Source of the DNA: Campylobacter sp. 19-13652
GTDB taxonomy: Bacteria; Campylobacterota; Campylobacteria; Campylobacterales; Campylobacteraceae
DNA length: 64,000 nt
Assembly: GCF_019702925.1 (NCBI RefSeq)
Contig: NZ_AP024713.1
Coordinates: forward strand, 1,773,328 to 1,837,327
Reading direction: 5' to 3'
Each line of letters starts with the position of its first letter. Positions within the stretch are counted from its first letter, which is position 1. Positions 37,577 to 51,579 of the stretch are shown here, piece after piece. The translations under genes were made by a program, and so were the position numbers. Under the pieces are notes generated by a model. It was not told the DNA's origin and made no database searches. It saw only the letters and a program-made list of their open reading frames with translations.

Positions 37577-38020
37577 TTAGCCTTTTAACATGCTTAGCGC
37601 TTTGATTGTTGCGCGTACCACGTTGGCTGAGTTGTTTGAGCCAAGTGATTTTGTAAGTATGTCTTTAATACCTGCAAGCTCGATGATAGGACGAGCACCG
37701 CCACCTGCGATAACGCCTGTACCTTCGCTAGCTGGGCGAAGTAAGATACGGCTAGCGTTATATTTAACTTCGATGTCGTGAGGTATAGTTGAGCCTTTTA
37801 GTTTAACGTCAATGATATTTTTAAACGCATCATCAACCGCTTTACGGATAGCATCTGGAACTTCCTTTGCTTTTCCATAACCAAAGCCTACTTGTCCATT
37901 TCTGTTGCCAACTACCACAAGGGCTGTAAAACGAAATCTTCTACCACCCTTTACGACCTTAGTAACCCTGCCGATATCGACGATTACTTCTTCAAATTCT
38001 TCTCTATTGTATTTTTGCAT
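37577..38020 (-). CDS. rpsE: Ribosomal protein S5
   Basis: 147 residues contributing to decoding accuracy. The double-stranded RNA-binding block ([20 protein letters not shown]) and the [19 protein letters not shown] motif are clear. It lies between rplR and rplO. Confidence 0.98.
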   Translation of the reverse strand: MQKYNREEFEEVIVDIGRVTKVVKGGRRFRFTALVVVGNRNGQVGFGYGKAKEVPDAIRKAVDDAFKNIIDVKLKGSTIPHDIEVKYNASRILLRPASEGTGVIAGGGARPIIELAGIKDILTKSLGSNNSANVVRATIKALSMLKG

Positions 38021-38035
38021 CGATTTTCCTTTGGG

Positions 38036-38392
38036 TTATAGTTTTATACCGTTTTCTCTTAAAGCCTCAGCAAATGCCGCAACTACGCCGTGATACAAAT
38101 AACCATTTCTATCAAAAACAGCCTCTGTTACACCCTTACTTGAAAGCTTACTAGCTAGGTCTTTAGCCAAAGCTTTTGCACCCTCTTTATTTGCTTTAAG
38201 TCCTAGTTTACGTCCATCTGAAGCAACTAGCGTAGTGCCAGCTACGTCATTTATGGCTTGCGCATAAACGGTTCTATTTGATTTGAAAATCGAAATTCTT
38301 AAGCATTCAGCTGTACCTGAAATTTTCGCTCTAATTCTCTTTTTTCTCTTTACTCTAAGAGCAAGTTTTCTTTTTAATACTTTTGCTGTCAT
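38036..38392 (-). CDS. rplR: Ribosomal protein L18
   Basis: 118 residues binding 5S rRNA. RLSIFKSN-type block ([21 protein letters not shown]) and the C-terminal [20 protein letters not shown] match the family. It sits between rplF and rpsE. Confidence 0.97.
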   Translation of the reverse strand: MTAKVLKRKLALRVKRKKRIRAKISGTAECLRISIFKSNRTVYAQAINDVAGTTLVASDGRKLGLKANKEGAKALAKDLASKLSSKGVTEAVFDRNGYLYHGVVAAFAEALRENGIKL

Positions 38393-38402
38393 ATTTTATC
38401 CC

Positions 38403-38939
38403 TTACTTCTTAGATGTCTTACCAGCTTTGCGAACTATGCGCTCTTCAACATACTTAACACCTTTACCTTTATATGGCTCAGGCGGTCTAAATCCACGAA
38501 TTTGAGCTGCTACTTGTCCAACTGTCTGCTTATCAGCGCCTTTAATGGTGATGATATTTTTCTCAACGCTTACTTCAACACCCTCAGGTAATTCATAGTT
38601 TACAAGATGAGAAAAGCCCAAAGCTAGCTCTAAAATTTTACCCTTTGCAGCTGCTTTATAACCAACGCCATTTATCTCAAGCTGGCGAGTAAATCCCTCT
38701 GTTAGCCCTATTACTATATTATTTGCTAAGGCGCGATATGTGCCCCAGTATGCTCTGCTTTGTCTATCGTCACCCTTGGCTGAGAATATCAAAGTGCCGT
38801 CTTTTATCTCTACCCCAACAAAACCTCGAGTGTCTAGCTCTTTTACGCTGTTGCCTTTTTTAAATTTGATGACGTTTGCGTCTAGGCTTACATCAAGTCC
38901 TGCTGGTATAGTTATTGGTTGTTTTCCTATACGTGACAT
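38403..38939 (-). CDS. rplF: Ribosomal protein L6
   Basis: 178 residues near the factor-binding site. [14 protein letters not shown] and the C-terminal [17 protein letters not shown] are diagnostic. A 93-base gap to rpsH upstream is longer than most in the cluster. Confidence 0.98.
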   Translation of the reverse strand: MSRIGKQPITIPAGLDVSLDANVIKFKKGNSVKELDTRGFVGVEIKDGTLIFSAKGDDRQSRAYWGTYRALANNIVIGLTEGFTRQLEINGVGYKAAAKGKILELALGFSHLVNYELPEGVEVSVEKNIITIKGADKQTVGQVAAQIRGFRPPEPYKGKGVKYVEERIVRKAGKTSKK

Positions 38940-39032
38940 TTTTTTCCTTTTACTTGTCTAGGGTATTTCTACTTTTACGAATGGATACCACAATGCCGTA
39001 AAAATAAAATCAAAGCCTTGCGGCCGTCTGTA

Positions 39033-39428
39033 TTACCAGACGGTGCAAAGCACCTCGCCACCAACGCCAGCTTTATGAGCTTCGATACCGCTCATAACGC
39101 CCTTGCTAGTGCTAACGATTACTGTACCATAACCATTTTTAAAGCGTTTTATATCGTCTTTGCCTTGGTAAACGCGACGTCCTGGCTTGCTAACGCGCTT
39201 TAGCTCGTTAATCACGCTTTTGCCGTTCTCATCGTACTTAAGTACAACATTGATGAATTTTTTATTACCCTCTTCAACTACGTTGTAGCTTTCAATATAA
39301 CCTTTAGCAGCTAATATAGCCAAAGTCGCCTCAACAACCTTTGAATGAAGTAGCTGAGTGGTCTCTAGCTTTCTAAGAGCGGCATTTCTAATACGTGTTA
39401 GCCCGTCTGAAATTAAGTCATTTAACAC
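39033..39428 (-). CDS. rpsH: Ribosomal protein S8
   Basis: 131 residues, a central 30S assembly protein and the usual autoregulator of the spc operon. [16 protein letters not shown] and the end [20 protein letters not shown] fit the family. It follows rpsN. Confidence 0.98.
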   Translation of the reverse strand: MLNDLISDGLTRIRNAALRKLETTQLLHSKVVEATLAILAAKGYIESYNVVEEGNKKFINVVLKYDENGKSVINELKRVSKPGRRVYQGKDDIKRFKNGYGTVIVSTSKGVMSGIEAHKAGVGGEVLCTVW

Positions 39429-39438
39429 TGCTTACTCC

Positions 39439-39624
39439 TTACCAGCTTGCTTTTTTTAGACCTGGGATTAGCCCTTCGTTTGCCATTTTTCTTAGGCACA
39501 CGCGACAAATTCCAAAGTCTTGATATACAGAGTGTGGACGTCCACAAATCTGGCAGCGAGTATAACCTCGCACTTTAAATTTTGGCTTTCTAGCAGCCTT
39601 TGCTATCATAGATTTTTTAGCCAT
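39439..39624 (-). CDS. rpsN: Ribosomal protein S14, zinc type
   Basis: 61 residues. The zinc ligands CQIC and CRVC (residues 24-27 and 40-43) mark the short, zinc-dependent form. I start at the ATG at 39624 ([11 protein letters not shown]); an upstream in-frame codon overlapping rplE would add 13 unconserved residues. Confidence 0.97.
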   Translation of the reverse strand: MAKKSMIAKAARKPKFKVRGYTRCQICGRPHSVYQDFGICRVCLRKMANEGLIPGLKKASW

Positions 39625-39625
39625 A

Positions 39626-40171
39626 TTACTTTCCTTTTGCAAATGGCAAGCCGTAAAGCTCAAGTAGCTTTGCTGCCTCTTTATCAGTTTTAGCTGTTGT
39701 AGCGATAGTTATATTCATGCCATGAGTGCGTAAAATTTTATCATACTCAACTTCTGGAAACATTAACTGCTCGCTTAGACCAAAGTTATAATTTCCTCTA
39801 CCATCAAAGCCGCTTTTTGGCAAACCACGGAAATCTTTAACACGTGGTAATGCTATGCTTATTAGCTTATCCAAAAAGGCTAGCATGTTGTCTTTTCTTA
39901 AAGTTACTTTAATACCAACAGGAAAGCCCTCACGCACCTTAAAGCCAGCGACTGATTTTTTAGCGTCAGTTATGACTGCTTTTTGTCCAGCTATTAAAGA
40001 TATGGTATCAGCCATATTTTGCAATACTTTCTGATCCTTTGCGCTATCGCCCGCACCTACACTAATTACGATTTTTTCAATCGCAGGTATAAGCATAGGA
40101 TTTTTAATGTCAAATTCTTTAACAAGAGCCGGCTTTACTACATCGTTATAATGCGCTTTTAGTCTACTCAT
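39626..40171 (-). CDS. rplE: Ribosomal protein L5
   Basis: 181 residues binding 5S rRNA and bridging to S13. [16 protein letters not shown] and [19 protein letters not shown] are diagnostic. It ends two bases before the rpsN start. Confidence 0.98.
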   Translation of the reverse strand: MSRLKAHYNDVVKPALVKEFDIKNPMLIPAIEKIVISVGAGDSAKDQKVLQNMADTISLIAGQKAVITDAKKSVAGFKVREGFPVGIKVTLRKDNMLAFLDKLISIALPRVKDFRGLPKSGFDGRGNYNFGLSEQLMFPEVEYDKILRTHGMNITIATTAKTDKEAAKLLELYGLPFAKGK

Positions 40172-40176
40172 AACTC

Positions 40177-40413
40177 TTAGCCCTCAACTTTCGCAACATT
40201 TGAAATATCAATAGGCATCTCTTTGTTTACAAAGCCACCATTTGGTGTCTTTTCGCTTGGTTTTACGGCTTTTTTGGCCACCTTGCAACCCTCAACTATC
40301 ACTTGGTGAGTCTTAGGAAGCACTGCTAAAACCTTGCCAGTTTTGCCTTTGTCATCTCCGGCGATGATTTTTACCTCATCGCCTTTTTTAATTTTAAATT
40401 TAATATTTGCCAT
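40177..40413 (-). CDS. rplX: Ribosomal protein L24
   Basis: 78 residues with the KOW motif [20 protein letters not shown] at the N-terminus; starts large-subunit assembly. It overlaps rplN by one base. Confidence 0.97.
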   Translation of the reverse strand: MANIKFKIKKGDEVKIIAGDDKGKTGKVLAVLPKTHQVIVEGCKVAKKAVKPSEKTPNGGFVNKEMPIDISNVAKVEG

Positions 40414-40781
40414 TATAGAACCTCCGGCGCAAGAGATACGATTTTCATAAAGCCACCATATCTTACTTCACGACCAACTGGCCCAAAGATACGAGTGCCT
40501 ATCGGCTCGCGCTTATTATCTAGGATAACAGCTGCATTTTCGTCAAAGCGGATTAGTGAGCCGTTTTCTCTTTGCACCTCTTTTTTGGTGCGCACTACGA
40601 CTGCTTTTACGACTTGACCTTTTTTGATTTTGCCATTTGGCAAAGCCTTCTTAACTGAGCAGACAATCACATCGCCAACTGTAGCGTAACGTCTTTTAGA
40701 ACCGCCCAGTACTTTTATACACATAAGCTCTTTTGCACCACTATTGTCTGCAACAGCAAGCCTTGTAAAACTTTGTATCAT
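40413..40781 (-). CDS. rplN: Ribosomal protein L14
   Basis: 122 residues. The N-terminal [20 protein letters not shown] and the C-terminal [13 protein letters not shown] are diagnostic. It contacts the 30S subunit and ribosome-silencing factors. It overlaps both neighbours by one base. Confidence 0.98.
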   Translation of the reverse strand: MIQSFTRLAVADNSGAKELMCIKVLGGSKRRYATVGDVIVCSVKKALPNGKIKKGQVVKAVVVRTKKEVQRENGSLIRFDENAAVILDNKREPIGTRIFGPVGREVRYGGFMKIVSLAPEVL

Positions 40782-41032
40782 TACTCAACTCCCTTTGCAA
40801 CTACTGCTTTTAAGCGGAAAGACTTGCGAGCTGATAGTGGGCGGCACTCGATGGCTACTACCACATCGCCTGCTCTAGTCTCATTTTTCTCATCGTGAAC
40901 TAAATACTTTTTAAAGCGTTTTACAAATTTATGGTATCTTGGGTGCATTACTCTGCGCTCAACCAAAATAGTAGCTGTTTTATCGCCAGCTTTTTGTAAA
41001 ACAACGCCTTGAATTTCTCTTTTTAAAGCCAT
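40781..41032 (-). CDS. rpsQ: Ribosomal protein S17
   Basis: 83 residues, OB fold on 16S r[14 protein letters not shown] and the [20 protein letters not shown] block fit. I take the ATG at 41032; an upstream start would add eight residues overlapping rpmC. Confidence 0.96.
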   Translation of the reverse strand: MALKREIQGVVLQKAGDKTATILVERRVMHPRYHKFVKRFKKYLVHDEKNETRAGDVVVAIECRPLSARKSFRLKAVVAKGVE

Positions 41033-41042
41033 TATCCTACCC

Positions 41043-41228
41043 TCACTTTGCAGCATTAATTGCAGTATTTATCTGCGCTATTTCTTTACGAACTACGCGG
41101 ATTTCGTTAGGGTTGCTTAACTGCATAGTTTTTAGCTTTTGTCTTAGTGTAAATAAAAGCACCTTTTTTTCTGTTAGCATAGCGTTTAGCTCAGTAACGC
41201 TTTTATCTTTTAACTCAGTATATTTCAT
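41043..41228 (-). CDS. rpmC: Ribosomal protein L29
   Basis: 61 residues, two-helix hairpin at the tunnel exit. [18 protein letters not shown] and the end [17 protein letters not shown] are clear. The ATG at 41228 is favoured over a GTG two codons upstream. It overlaps the rplP 3' end by 14 bases. Confidence 0.95.
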   Translation of the reverse strand: MKYTELKDKSVTELNAMLTEKKVLLFTLRQKLKTMQLSNPNEIRVVRKEIAQINTAINAAK

Positions 41229-41640
41229 TTTCACTCTCTCGCGTTACAAATTTAGTCTTAAACGGCAGTTTGTGCATAGCTAGAGTTAGAGCTTCTTTTG
41301 CAAGCTGCTCGCTAACGCCTGCCATTTCGTATATTATCCTGCCTGGTTTAATGTTCATTACCCACTCTTCTACACCAGCCTTACCCTTACCCATACGAGT
41401 TTGAAGTGGCTTTTTAGTAAGTGGCTTATCAGGGAATACCCTAATCCAAATTTTAGCTTGACGCTTAACGTGGCGGGTTAGAGCTTGACGAGCAGCCTCG
41501 ATTTGGCGAGAGTTGATTCTGCCAGCCTCTACTGCCTTAATAGCAAACTCACCAGTAGCAAGGGCGTTTCCACGAGTAGCATAACCTCTGTTTCGCCCCT
41601 TCATCTGCTTACGATATTTTGTTCTTTTTGGCATCAACAT
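41215..41640 (-). CDS. rplP: Ribosomal protein L16
   Basis: 141 residues near the peptidyl-transferase centre. [19 protein letters not shown] and [19 protein letters not shown] are diagnostic. It starts two bases after rpsC ends. Confidence 0.98.
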   Translation of the reverse strand: MLMPKRTKYRKQMKGRNRGYATRGNALATGEFAIKAVEAGRINSRQIEAARQALTRHVKRQAKIWIRVFPDKPLTKKPLQTRMGKGKAGVEEWVMNIKPGRIIYEMAGVSEQLAKEALTLAMHKLPFKTKFVTRESENEIY

Positions 41641-41642
41641 TG

Positions 41643-42341
41643 TTATTTACCTCTTCTTGCTCTACGAGTTTTTTTAGGAGCGTCGTCCTCGTTTTTCTCA
41701 GGCTGGACACCTTTTTGTAGGACTTCACCTTTAAAAATCCACACTTTTATGCCTATGTTTCCATAAGTAGTGTGCGCTTCTGCAAAGCCGTAATCAATCT
41801 TTGCCCTTAGAGTGTGTAGTGGCACGCGGCCCTCCAAATACCACTCTGTCCTAGCCATTTCAGCGCCACCTAATCTACCTGCAACTGATATTTTTATACC
41901 CTTTGCGCCAGATTTTTGAGCTGCTTGAATGACCTTTTTCATCGCACGGCGGAAGGCTACACGACGCTCTAGCTGCATAGCTACGTTTTCAGCGGCTAGC
42001 TGGGCTGAAGCCTGAGCTTTACGCTCTTCTTTGATATTTACGTTAACTTCTTTGCCGATTAGCTTTTGAAGGTCATTTTTTAGAACTTCTACATCTTGAC
42101 CTTTTTTGCCAATGATGATACCAGGACGTGCGGCTACGATAGTTACTCTTAACTTCTTAGCAGTACGCTCAATTAGTATCTGACTCACTCCTGCATAGTA
42201 AAGTTTTTTCTTTAGATATGCACGGATTTTATAATCTTCACCTATATTTTCAGGAAGGTTAGCCTTAGCTGGAAACCATCTTGACTCCCAGTTTCTGTTT
42301 ATACCTAGTCTTAGACCTATCGGATTAACTTTCTGTCCCAT
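41643..42341 (-). CDS. rpsC: Ribosomal protein S3
   Basis: 232 residues at the mRNA entry site with helicase activity. [20 protein letters not shown] and the KH block [18 protein letters not shown] are clear. The C-terminal tail is Lys/Arg-rich. Confidence 0.98.
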   Translation of the reverse strand: MGQKVNPIGLRLGINRNWESRWFPAKANLPENIGEDYKIRAYLKKKLYYAGVSQILIERTAKKLRVTIVAARPGIIIGKKGQDVEVLKNDLQKLIGKEVNVNIKEERKAQASAQLAAENVAMQLERRVAFRRAMKKVIQAAQKSGAKGIKISVAGRLGGAEMARTEWYLEGRVPLHTLRAKIDYGFAEAHTTYGNIGIKVWIFKGEVLQKGVQPEKNEDDAPKKTRRARRGK

Positions 42342-42343
42342 CG

Positions 42344-42676
42344 TTACGCTTCCTTACTTTGAGGTTTAGATACTTCTACTAAGATATGAGATGTAGGCTT
42401 TCGGATACGGCTAGCGCTTCCTCTTGCTCTAGGTCTAAATCTCTTTAGCACAGGACCAGCATCAACACGGCAGCTAGTTACTACCACTTCTTCAGGCTCA
42501 AAGCCACCATTTGCCACAGCTGAACTAATGGCATTAGCTATAAATTTAGCACCCTTATTTGGCATAAAAGATAGACTTGCTAGCGCAAACTCAGCGTTTA
42601 GCCCCTGTACTTCCCTAGCTATTAGTCTTGCCTTTGTAGGTGAAAGTCTAACGAATTTAGTTATTGATCTACTCAT
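42344..42676 (-). CDS. rplV: Ribosomal protein L22
   Basis: 110 residues; its beta hairpin lines the exit tunnel and affects macrolide susceptibility. [19 protein letters not shown] and the [17 protein letters not shown] hairpin are present and look wild-type. Confidence 0.97.
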   Translation of the reverse strand: MSRSITKFVRLSPTKARLIAREVQGLNAEFALASLSFMPNKGAKFIANAISSAVANGGFEPEEVVVTSCRVDAGPVLKRFRPRARGSASRIRKPTSHILVEVSKPQSKEA

Positions 42677-42685
42677 CGCCTACCC

Positions 42686-42967
42686 TTATTTACCTATCTT
42701 CTTTTGCACTGAGCCCTTGTGACCCTTAAATGTTCGGGTCGGAGCAAACTCGCCCAGTTTGTAGCCGATGTGATTTTCAGTTACATATACTGGTATAAAA
42801 CTCTTTCCATTATGTACGTTAAACGTAAGTCCTATCATCTCTGGGATAATAGTGCTGCGGCGCGACCAAGTCTTGATAGGCTTGTTATCATTAGCGGCTT
42901 TTGCAGCTACGACTTTTTTCATTACGTGATCGTCGACGAAAGGACCTTTTTTGAGTGATCTAGCCAT
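42686..42967 (-). CDS. rpsS: Ribosomal protein S19
   Basis: 93 residues in the 30S head. [19 protein letters not shown] and [16 protein letters not shown] are diagnostic. Confidence 0.98.
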   Translation of the reverse strand: MARSLKKGPFVDDHVMKKVVAAKAANDNKPIKTWSRRSTIIPEMIGLTFNVHNGKSFIPVYVTENHIGYKLGEFAPTRTFKGHKGSVQKKIGK

Positions 42968-42969
42968 CG

Positions 42970-43800
42970 TTATTTTCCTTTCCTTCTAGAAATTATTAGC
43001 CTATCGCTTGCCTTCTTGCGGCGAGTCTTAGCACCCTTAGTCGGTTTACCCCAAGGAGTAACTGGATGACGACCAGAGTTTTTCTTGCCCTCACCACCAC
43101 CGTGTGGGTGATCTACTGGGTTCATAGCTGAACCACGAGTTTGTGGGCGGATACCTCGATAGCGATTACGTCCTGCCTTACCTATTGTTACGTTAGCCCA
43201 GTCTTCGTTACCAACAACGCCAACAGTAGCCATACACTCAGCTAGAACCTGTCTCATCTCGCCACTTGGCATTCTTAGGATTACGTATTTTTCCTCTTTA
43301 CCCATTAGTTGAGCATATCCGCCAGCACTTCTAGCGATTTGTGCGCCTTTACCTGGTTTTAGCTCGATGTTATGCACTATTGTGCCCACTGGTATGTGGC
43401 GTAGTTTCATAGCGTTACCTGGTTTAATATCCACAAAGTTTTCGCTAGCTATAACTACATCACCTACGTTTAGACCACTAGGACGGATGATATAGCGCTT
43501 CTCACCGTCTTTGTAGGCAATTAGTGCTATACGGCAGTTTCTGTTTGGATCGTACTCGATAGCTTCTACTTTGCCTTCGATTTCAAATTTACGGCGCTTA
43601 AAGTCGATGATACGATATAGCTTTTTAGCACCTGCTTGCTTATGGCGGCTTGTTATGCGACCGTTGTTATTTCTACCGCCAGTTGCTGGTAGTTTTACTA
43701 GCAAGCTTCTTACGCTAGCTTTAGCTGTGATATCCTCAGAGCTAAGACCAGTCATATACCGGCGGCTAGGAGTATATGGTTTGTATGATTTTATCGCCAT
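42970..43800 (-). CDS. rplB: Ribosomal protein L2
   Basis: 276 residues, needed for subunit joining and peptidyl transfer. The [14 protein letters not shown] loop carries the conserved histidine, and the end [20 protein letters not shown] is standard. Confidence 0.98.
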   Translation of the reverse strand: MAIKSYKPYTPSRRYMTGLSSEDITAKASVRSLLVKLPATGGRNNNGRITSRHKQAGAKKLYRIIDFKRRKFEIEGKVEAIEYDPNRNCRIALIAYKDGEKRYIIRPSGLNVGDVVIASENFVDIKPGNAMKLRHIPVGTIVHNIELKPGKGAQIARSAGGYAQLMGKEEKYVILRMPSGEMRQVLAECMATVGVVGNEDWANVTIGKAGRNRYRGIRPQTRGSAMNPVDHPHGGGEGKKNSGRHPVTPWGKPTKGAKTRRKKASDRLIISRRKGK

Positions 43801-43801
43801 T

Positions 43802-44083
43802 TTATGCCTCCATATTCTCTAAAGTTACGCCATCAGGTAGTTTGACGTAGAATTTTTTAATGTCATTTCGTACGCCTACTTTGCCTCTAAAGCGCTTTAC
43901 TTTTCCATCAAGGCGAAGTGAGTTTACCTTTACTGGTGTAACACCAAAGTATTTTCTTAAAACCTCTTTTAGCCCGCTTTTTGTTACCTTTGGCGAAGTT
44001 TGAATAACCACAACACCATTTTCTTGAAGGCCTAAAGTTTTTTCTGTGTAAACAATCGTTTTTATATCAGTTATATCTGCCAT
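43802..44083 (-). CDS. rplW: Ribosomal protein L23
   Basis: 93 residues at the tunnel exit, docking site for trigger factor and SRP. The block [20 protein letters not shown] is typical. It lies one base from both neighbours. Confidence 0.96.
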   Translation of the reverse strand: MADITDIKTIVYTEKTLGLQENGVVVIQTSPKVTKSGLKEVLRKYFGVTPVKVNSLRLDGKVKRFRGKVGVRNDIKKFYVKLPDGVTLENMEA

Positions 44084-44084
44084 T

Positions 44085-44699
44085 TTAGCCCTCTTTTGTT
44101 AAATTCGATAACGCTTGTTTTTCTATTATAACCGCACCAAATACCGAAACAAGATAAGCGTTTACTTCACTTGCGTCAACCACATAGCAGTTAGCTAGGT
44201 TTCTAAAAGCAAGCAAAGTCTTATCGTCTAGCAAGTCTTTGACTATTAGCGCGTCTCTTAAGCCTAGCTTTTTAATCACGCTAGCTGCATCTTTTGTCTT
44301 GCCGCTTTCGATTGCTAAGCTATCTACTGCATATAGCTTTCCAGCCTCTGCTTTTTGAGCTAGAGCGCACTCAAGAGCTAAACGCTTCTGCTTTTTGTTA
44401 ACTTTTTGGAAGTAGTTTTTATTGTTTGTAGGACCAAAAGCTACAGCACCGCCAACCCAAACGTTTGTTCTAGTTGAGCCAGCTCTCGCGCCACCTCTGC
44501 CCTTTTGACGCCAAGGCTTCTTACCACCACCGCTTACAAAAGCACGGCTTTTAGTATGAGCTGTATTTGCTCTTATGCCTGCTAGATAAGCTTTTACATA
44601 AAGATAAAGGTTGTGTGGGTTTGCCTCAGAGTAGCTAGCTGGTAGCTCAAGCTCGCTAGCTTTTTCAAATTTATCGTTTAATACACAAACTTTACTCAT
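44085..44699 (-). CDS. rplD: Ribosomal protein L4
   Basis: 204 residues; the extended loop ([19 protein letters not shown]) reaches into the exit tunnel. L4 represses the S10 operon in gammaproteobacteria; whether it does here is unknown. It overlaps rplC by four bases. Confidence 0.98.
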   Translation of the reverse strand: MSKVCVLNDKFEKASELELPASYSEANPHNLYLYVKAYLAGIRANTAHTKSRAFVSGGGKKPWRQKGRGGARAGSTRTNVWVGGAVAFGPTNNKNYFQKVNKKQKRLALECALAQKAEAGKLYAVDSLAIESGKTKDAASVIKKLGLRDALIVKDLLDDKTLLAFRNLANCYVVDASEVNAYLVSVFGAVIIEKQALSNLTKEG

Positions 44700-45274
44700 T
44701 TTACTATCCTTACTCTACCCATTGCGCCGTTGTGTCCTGGCACGCAACCTTTTACGACTAAGATGCCGTTTTCACTGTCAAAGCTAATTAGCTCATTTTT
44801 TACGGTTACTTTTTCATTTCCCATATGTCCTGCCATTTTCATACCTGGCTGGACGCGACCTGGCCACTCGCAGTTACCGATTGAGCCGTGTCTTCTGTGA
44901 AAGCGTGAGCCGTGTGATTTAGGACCGCCGCCAAATCCGTGTCTTTTTACAACACCCTGAAAGCCTCGTCCTTTTGAGTTAAAGCTCACTTTTAGAGTTT
45001 TAGCTTCGTTTAGTGGGGTAGTGTCTATGTCGCCAGCTTCTGTGTTTGCCACAGTAAGTGTCGCAAATTTATTAAACTCGCCACTTAGATTGTATTTTTT
45101 TTGCTGTCCTGCAATCGCTTTGTTATTTGCTTTTGTGTGAGCGAAAGCTACGATAGCGCGCTTGTTTTCGTCTATTTCGCAGACTTTTGTGTCAACAAGC
45201 TTTAGTAGTGTAACAGGAACACTATTAGCAGATACGGTTCTGCTCATGCCTATTTTTTCTACGATATATTCCAT
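44696..45274 (-). CDS. rplC: Ribosomal protein L3
   Basis: 192 residues at the peptidyl-transferase centre. [19 protein letters not shown] and the GQ-type loop [20 protein letters not shown] are diagnostic. A TTTCCTTT ribosome site lies upstream. Confidence 0.98.
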   Translation of the reverse strand: MEYIVEKIGMSRTVSANSVPVTLLKLVDTKVCEIDENKRAIVAFAHTKANNKAIAGQQKKYNLSGEFNKFATLTVANTEAGDIDTTPLNEAKTLKVSFNSKGRGFQGVVKRHGFGGGPKSHGSRFHRRHGSIGNCEWPGRVQPGMKMAGHMGNEKVTVKNELISFDSENGILVVKGCVPGHNGAMGRVRIVK

Positions 45275-45294
45275 CTTTATTTCCTTTGGCTCGC

Positions 45295-45603
45295 TTATTT
45301 CATCGCACGAACTTCGACATTAACTTCTGGAGCTAAGTCAAGTTTGGTTAGGCTGTCTACTGTCTCTGGAGTAGCTGAAACAATATCAAGCATACGAGCG
45401 TGTATTTTCATCTCAAACTGCTCACGTGAATCTTTGTTTATGTGTGGAGATTTTAAGACTGTGTAGCGTTTGATTTTTGTAGGCATAGGCACTGGACCGC
45501 GCACATCAGCACCCGTTCGTTTGACAGCTTCTACAATTGCTGCAACTGTTCTGTCTAAGACTCGGTGGTCATAAGCTTTAAGCTTAAGCCTGATTCTTTC
45601 CAT
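45295..45603 (-). CDS. rpsJ: Ribosomal protein S10
   Basis: 102 residues in the 30S head, also the NusE antitermination factor. [19 protein letters not shown] and [20 protein letters not shown] are diagnostic. I start at the ATG at 45603 with AAAGGAAAAA upstream; the frame is open 50 codons further, but that part is the untranslated leader downstream of the promoter. It is the first gene of the super-operon. Confidence 0.97.
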   Translation of the reverse strand: MERIRLKLKAYDHRVLDRTVAAIVEAVKRTGADVRGPVPMPTKIKRYTVLKSPHINKDSREQFEMKIHARMLDIVSATPETVDSLTKLDLAPEVNVEVRAMK

Positions 45604-45627
45604 TGTTTTTCCTTTAAAAAAGAACTT

Positions 45628-45643
45628 GTCGCAAACCCGCGAC
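45628..45643 (-). promoter_or_regulatory. Hairpin in the rpsJ leader
   Basis: GTCGC/GCGAC with a six-base loop lies 25 bases before the rpsJ start in an approximately 115-base leader. It could expose or hide the ribosome site, but no known regulator motif is recognised. Confidence 0.35.
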
Positions 45644-45724
45644 CCCTTTTGCATAGTTAAACTTGCATAGGATTTAAAAAAATCGTACAAGCAAGGCACA
45701 CAGCCTTTTCGCAAAGAGATAGGG

Positions 45725-45753
45725 ATTTTACTAAAATGGGAGTTAAAAGTCAA
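45725..45753 (-). promoter_or_regulatory. Sigma-70 promoter of the S10 super-operon
   Basis: On the minus strand: TTGACT (45753-45748), 17 bases, TAAAAT (45730-45725). It is a strong match with ideal spacing, about 115 bases upstream of rpsJ. Confidence 0.75.
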
Positions 45754-45876
45754 TATTTTAGGGGATTTTTGGAGAATTTATTAAATTTCTGTCCTTTTAA
45801 TAAGGACAAAAACTGCCTAATTTTTAAAGTTTAAATTATTTTTTATAATAACAAGAGTACATAATTTACATATGCG

Positions 45877-46383
45877 TTAATTAATTATCGCCATATAAAA
45901 CCCCTGAAATAAAATCCCCAAAAACAAATACAAAAAAACCAATAAAAAGCTATATCCACCCTCTTTCTCCAACACACAATCAACTTCACTCTCGCGAGCT
46001 TGCTCCAAACAATCAACAAAATGACTACAAACTGAAAATTTTGCATACACCCACAACCAAATCGACCACACAGAATAAGCAAAACAAATCAAGCTAGCAG
46101 CCACTATATTATTTGTCCCATTAACAACAATAGCACCCACAACACTACTAAACAACAAAGTAAAATAACCAATTCCAATACGACATCTAAATACATAAAA
46201 AAGAAAACCAAAGAAAAACGCTCCCCAACTCCATGTGGCACGGTAAGCAAACTCACCATCTTGATAAAATTTCTCGCAAGCTCTGGCATAAGACCCAACC
46301 GCATAGTCTGTTTGTAAGAAAATTTTCAGCTTTTCCCTTAAAAGCTCTGGATTTTCCAGCACTTGCTTTGTATGTTCTTTCAT
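45877..46383 (-). CDS. DUF2628-like small membrane protein
   Basis: A 168-residue protein. A charged N-terminal third is followed by ATWSWGAFFFGFLFYVFRCRIG (near 54), typical of DUF2628 proteins, and three more hydrophobic helices. The function is unknown. It lies upstream of the S10 promoter on the same strand and has its own AT-rich leader; AAGGGAG precedes the ATG. Confidence 0.65.
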   Translation of the reverse strand: MKEHTKQVLENPELLREKLKIFLQTDYAVGSYARACEKFYQDGEFAYRATWSWGAFFFGFLFYVFRCRIGIGYFTLLFSSVVGAIVVNGTNNIVAASLICFAYSVWSIWLWVYAKFSVCSHFVDCLEQARESEVDCVLEKEGGYSFLLVFLYLFLGILFQGFYMAIIN

Positions 46384-46503
46384 GTTTACTCCCTTAAATT
46401 TAATCCCAAATCGCTAGCAATTTTACAAAAAAAACGCTTGTCAAGGGCTTTGGTTAGCTGGGTTTTATTTTATGCTAAAATATCCTTTTAAAAAGGATAA
46501 AAA

Positions 46504-47595
46504 ATGAAAGAGTTAGAATTTTTTTATCAAAACAGACCAAAGCTGGCTAAATTTCTAAGCAGAAAGCAAGCCATCACAGAGCCATTTTGCCAGCTTTACG
46601 GAGCTAGCGGGAGTGGTAAAAGCACGCTTATGATCGAGCATTTATCGCATTTTAAAGATGATGAGAGCCTTTATTTTAGCCTAAAAGACCTGCGGCTTGA
46701 CACGCAAAAGACGCTGCTTGACCTGCCAGATTTTTTAAAGCAAAATCCACAGATAAAAGCCCTTTACGTCGATGATATAAGCAGCGATGATGAGCTTAAT
46801 GCCCTAGCTTGGCTAAGAAACGACGCCCTAAAAAGCGTGGTGCTTGGCACGCAGGCTAGGCTTAGCGTAGTGCAGGGCTTTAGCGAGCTGCGGCTTGGAT
46901 ACTTAGACTATGAGGAGTTTTTGGCGTTTTACTCTAAAAATATCGACGAGAGCTTTAGCCAGTTTTTGGAGCGTGGAGGCGGCATGGAGGCAGCATTTTT
47001 AAGCCCATTTGAGCTAGCCAGTAAGGCTCAAAGCAGGCTAAGGGCAAACCTAGACGCCATAGATATAAAAATCCTAGTCCAGTGTGCGAAAAATTGTGCT
47101 AGCACGCTTAGCGTTTTGGCTATTTATAGTGAGCTAAAGCAGGAGCTTAGGCTTTCAAAAGATAGGCTCTATGCTAGCTTTTTAGCCCTGCAAAATCGCG
47201 GCTACATCGCCACTTTAGCCAAGCTAGATGAGCCAAATGCGAGCAAGAAAATCTTTTTTAACGACTTTTCTCTGCGTGATAGGCTAGTGGCTAAAAAGGA
47301 CTTTCTAGCCAGCTTTAAAAATATGATTTTTTGCGAACTTGCAAAGCTAAATGATGAAATTTATTACACGAAAGACTTTGATTTTGTCCTTTTAAAAAGG
47401 AAAACTGCCATACTTTGCATGCCATTCACCCAGCCTGAAATCATCTTTTTAAAATTTAAAAAACTTCATAAAATTTTAAAATCCCTTGGGCTAAACAGGC
47501 TGCAAATCATCAGCGTAGCTCACGCAGGGACACAAAGTAATGAAGGGATAAAATGCGAGATAGTGCCGTTTAGCCAGTGGGCGTTGGGGCTTTAG
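46504..47595 (+). CDS. Orphan AAA-type ATPase
   Basis: A 363-residue soluble ATPase with Walker A GASGSGKST (33-41), Walker B ALYVDD (86-91) and a sensor-like VVLGTQARLSV (about 112-122). The C-terminal half includes a winged-helix-like segment (near 205-240). It resembles the archaeal-type ATPase/DUF4143 neighbourhood but I cannot name a family. AAAGGATAAAA precedes the ATG. It has no operon partner and converges on recJ. Confidence 0.7.
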   Translation: MKELEFFYQNRPKLAKFLSRKQAITEPFCQLYGASGSGKSTLMIEHLSHFKDDESLYFSLKDLRLDTQKTLLDLPDFLKQNPQIKALYVDDISSDDELNALAWLRNDALKSVVLGTQARLSVVQGFSELRLGYLDYEEFLAFYSKNIDESFSQFLERGGGMEAAFLSPFELASKAQSRLRANLDAIDIKILVQCAKNCASTLSVLAIYSELKQELRLSKDRLYASFLALQNRGYIATLAKLDEPNASKKIFFNDFSLRDRLVAKKDFLASFKNMIFCELAKLNDEIYYTKDFDFVLLKRKTAILCMPFTQPEIIFLKFKKLHKILKSLGLNRLQIISVAHAGTQSNEGIKCEIVPFSQWALGL

Positions 47596-47949
47596 ACATT
47601 CTTTTGGCTTGAGGAAGTAATAATGACACAATAAAAAAATTTAAACCCACGCCATAATGAATTTACGGATTGTCAAAATTTAAATTTATTTATAATAATA
47701 TTTTATGATTTACAGAATTGAACCAGTAAATCATAAAATATTTTAAGTAATCCGAAAAAATAATTTATGTCATAAAGAGCAAAATATACTGAGGGGCTAA
47801 CTCTATAAATAATTATGAAAAAACAATGGAACATAAAACATGAAATATTATATGTCAAATTGTATATTAAATCACATTTTTAAACATAGATAACAATATA
47901 TTTTCTATCGAACCTGATAATCCTAGTCTACAAAAATGAGCAAAATCAT
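47596..47949. other. Convergent spacer with long hairpin
   Basis: 354 very AT-rich bases, no ORF. The main feature is a 17-bp perfect inverted repeat (47697-47742). The rest shows nothing recognisable. Confidence 0.6.
47697..47742. repeat. 17-bp perfect inverted repeat
   Basis: AATATTTTATGATTTAC (47697-47713) and its exact complement (47726-47742) enclose a 12-base loop. CGGATT and AATCCG lie further out on each side. It may terminate both convergent genes, but it lacks the usual GC stem and U-run. Confidence 0.75.
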
Positions 47950-51200
<3,251 letters not shown>

Positions 51201-51333
51201 TTAATAGCACTTTAGGCAAAGAGCTTTTGCTTTATGTTTTAAATTAAAAAAGATTTTGATATTTAATCTTATTTTAAATAAAATTTTACTAATATTTCAA
51301 GTACATTATATTTTTATTTAAAGGATATTTGTG

Positions 51334-51579
51334 ATGAAAAAAATATTAGCAGCTTCTTTGGTTTTTGCATTATTGACACCCACGGTTACACTTGCAGACA
51401 ACTATGTAAACAAACAAGAAAGAGCTTTACCAGCTGTATTATGGGGACTTGGTGCAACCTTTACTGGTATAGCCAATGCACCAGATATAGGCGGTTCAAC
51501 ATTTTCATCTAAATTTGATTATTATTCGCAATGGTTTTTTAGAGATTTAATAGGAAGCTGGTGGGACAGAAATTTTTAA
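51334..51579 (+). CDS. Small secreted protein, unknown
   Basis: An 81-residue protein with a clear signal peptide (MKKILAASLVFALLTPTVTLA) and a mature part of about 60 residues rich in Trp, Phe and Gly, ending WWDRNF. No family recognised. I use the ATG at 51334, eight bases after AAGGA. Its stop overlaps the next ATG (TAATG). Confidence 0.65.
   Translation: MKKILAASLVFALLTPTVTLADNYVNKQERALPAVLWGLGATFTGIANAPDIGGSTFSSKFDYYSQWFFRDLIGSWWDRNF

Noticed and set aside
45604-45753. N-terminal extension of S10
   Set aside because: The extra 50 codons run through the promoter and leader and match nothing in the S10 family.
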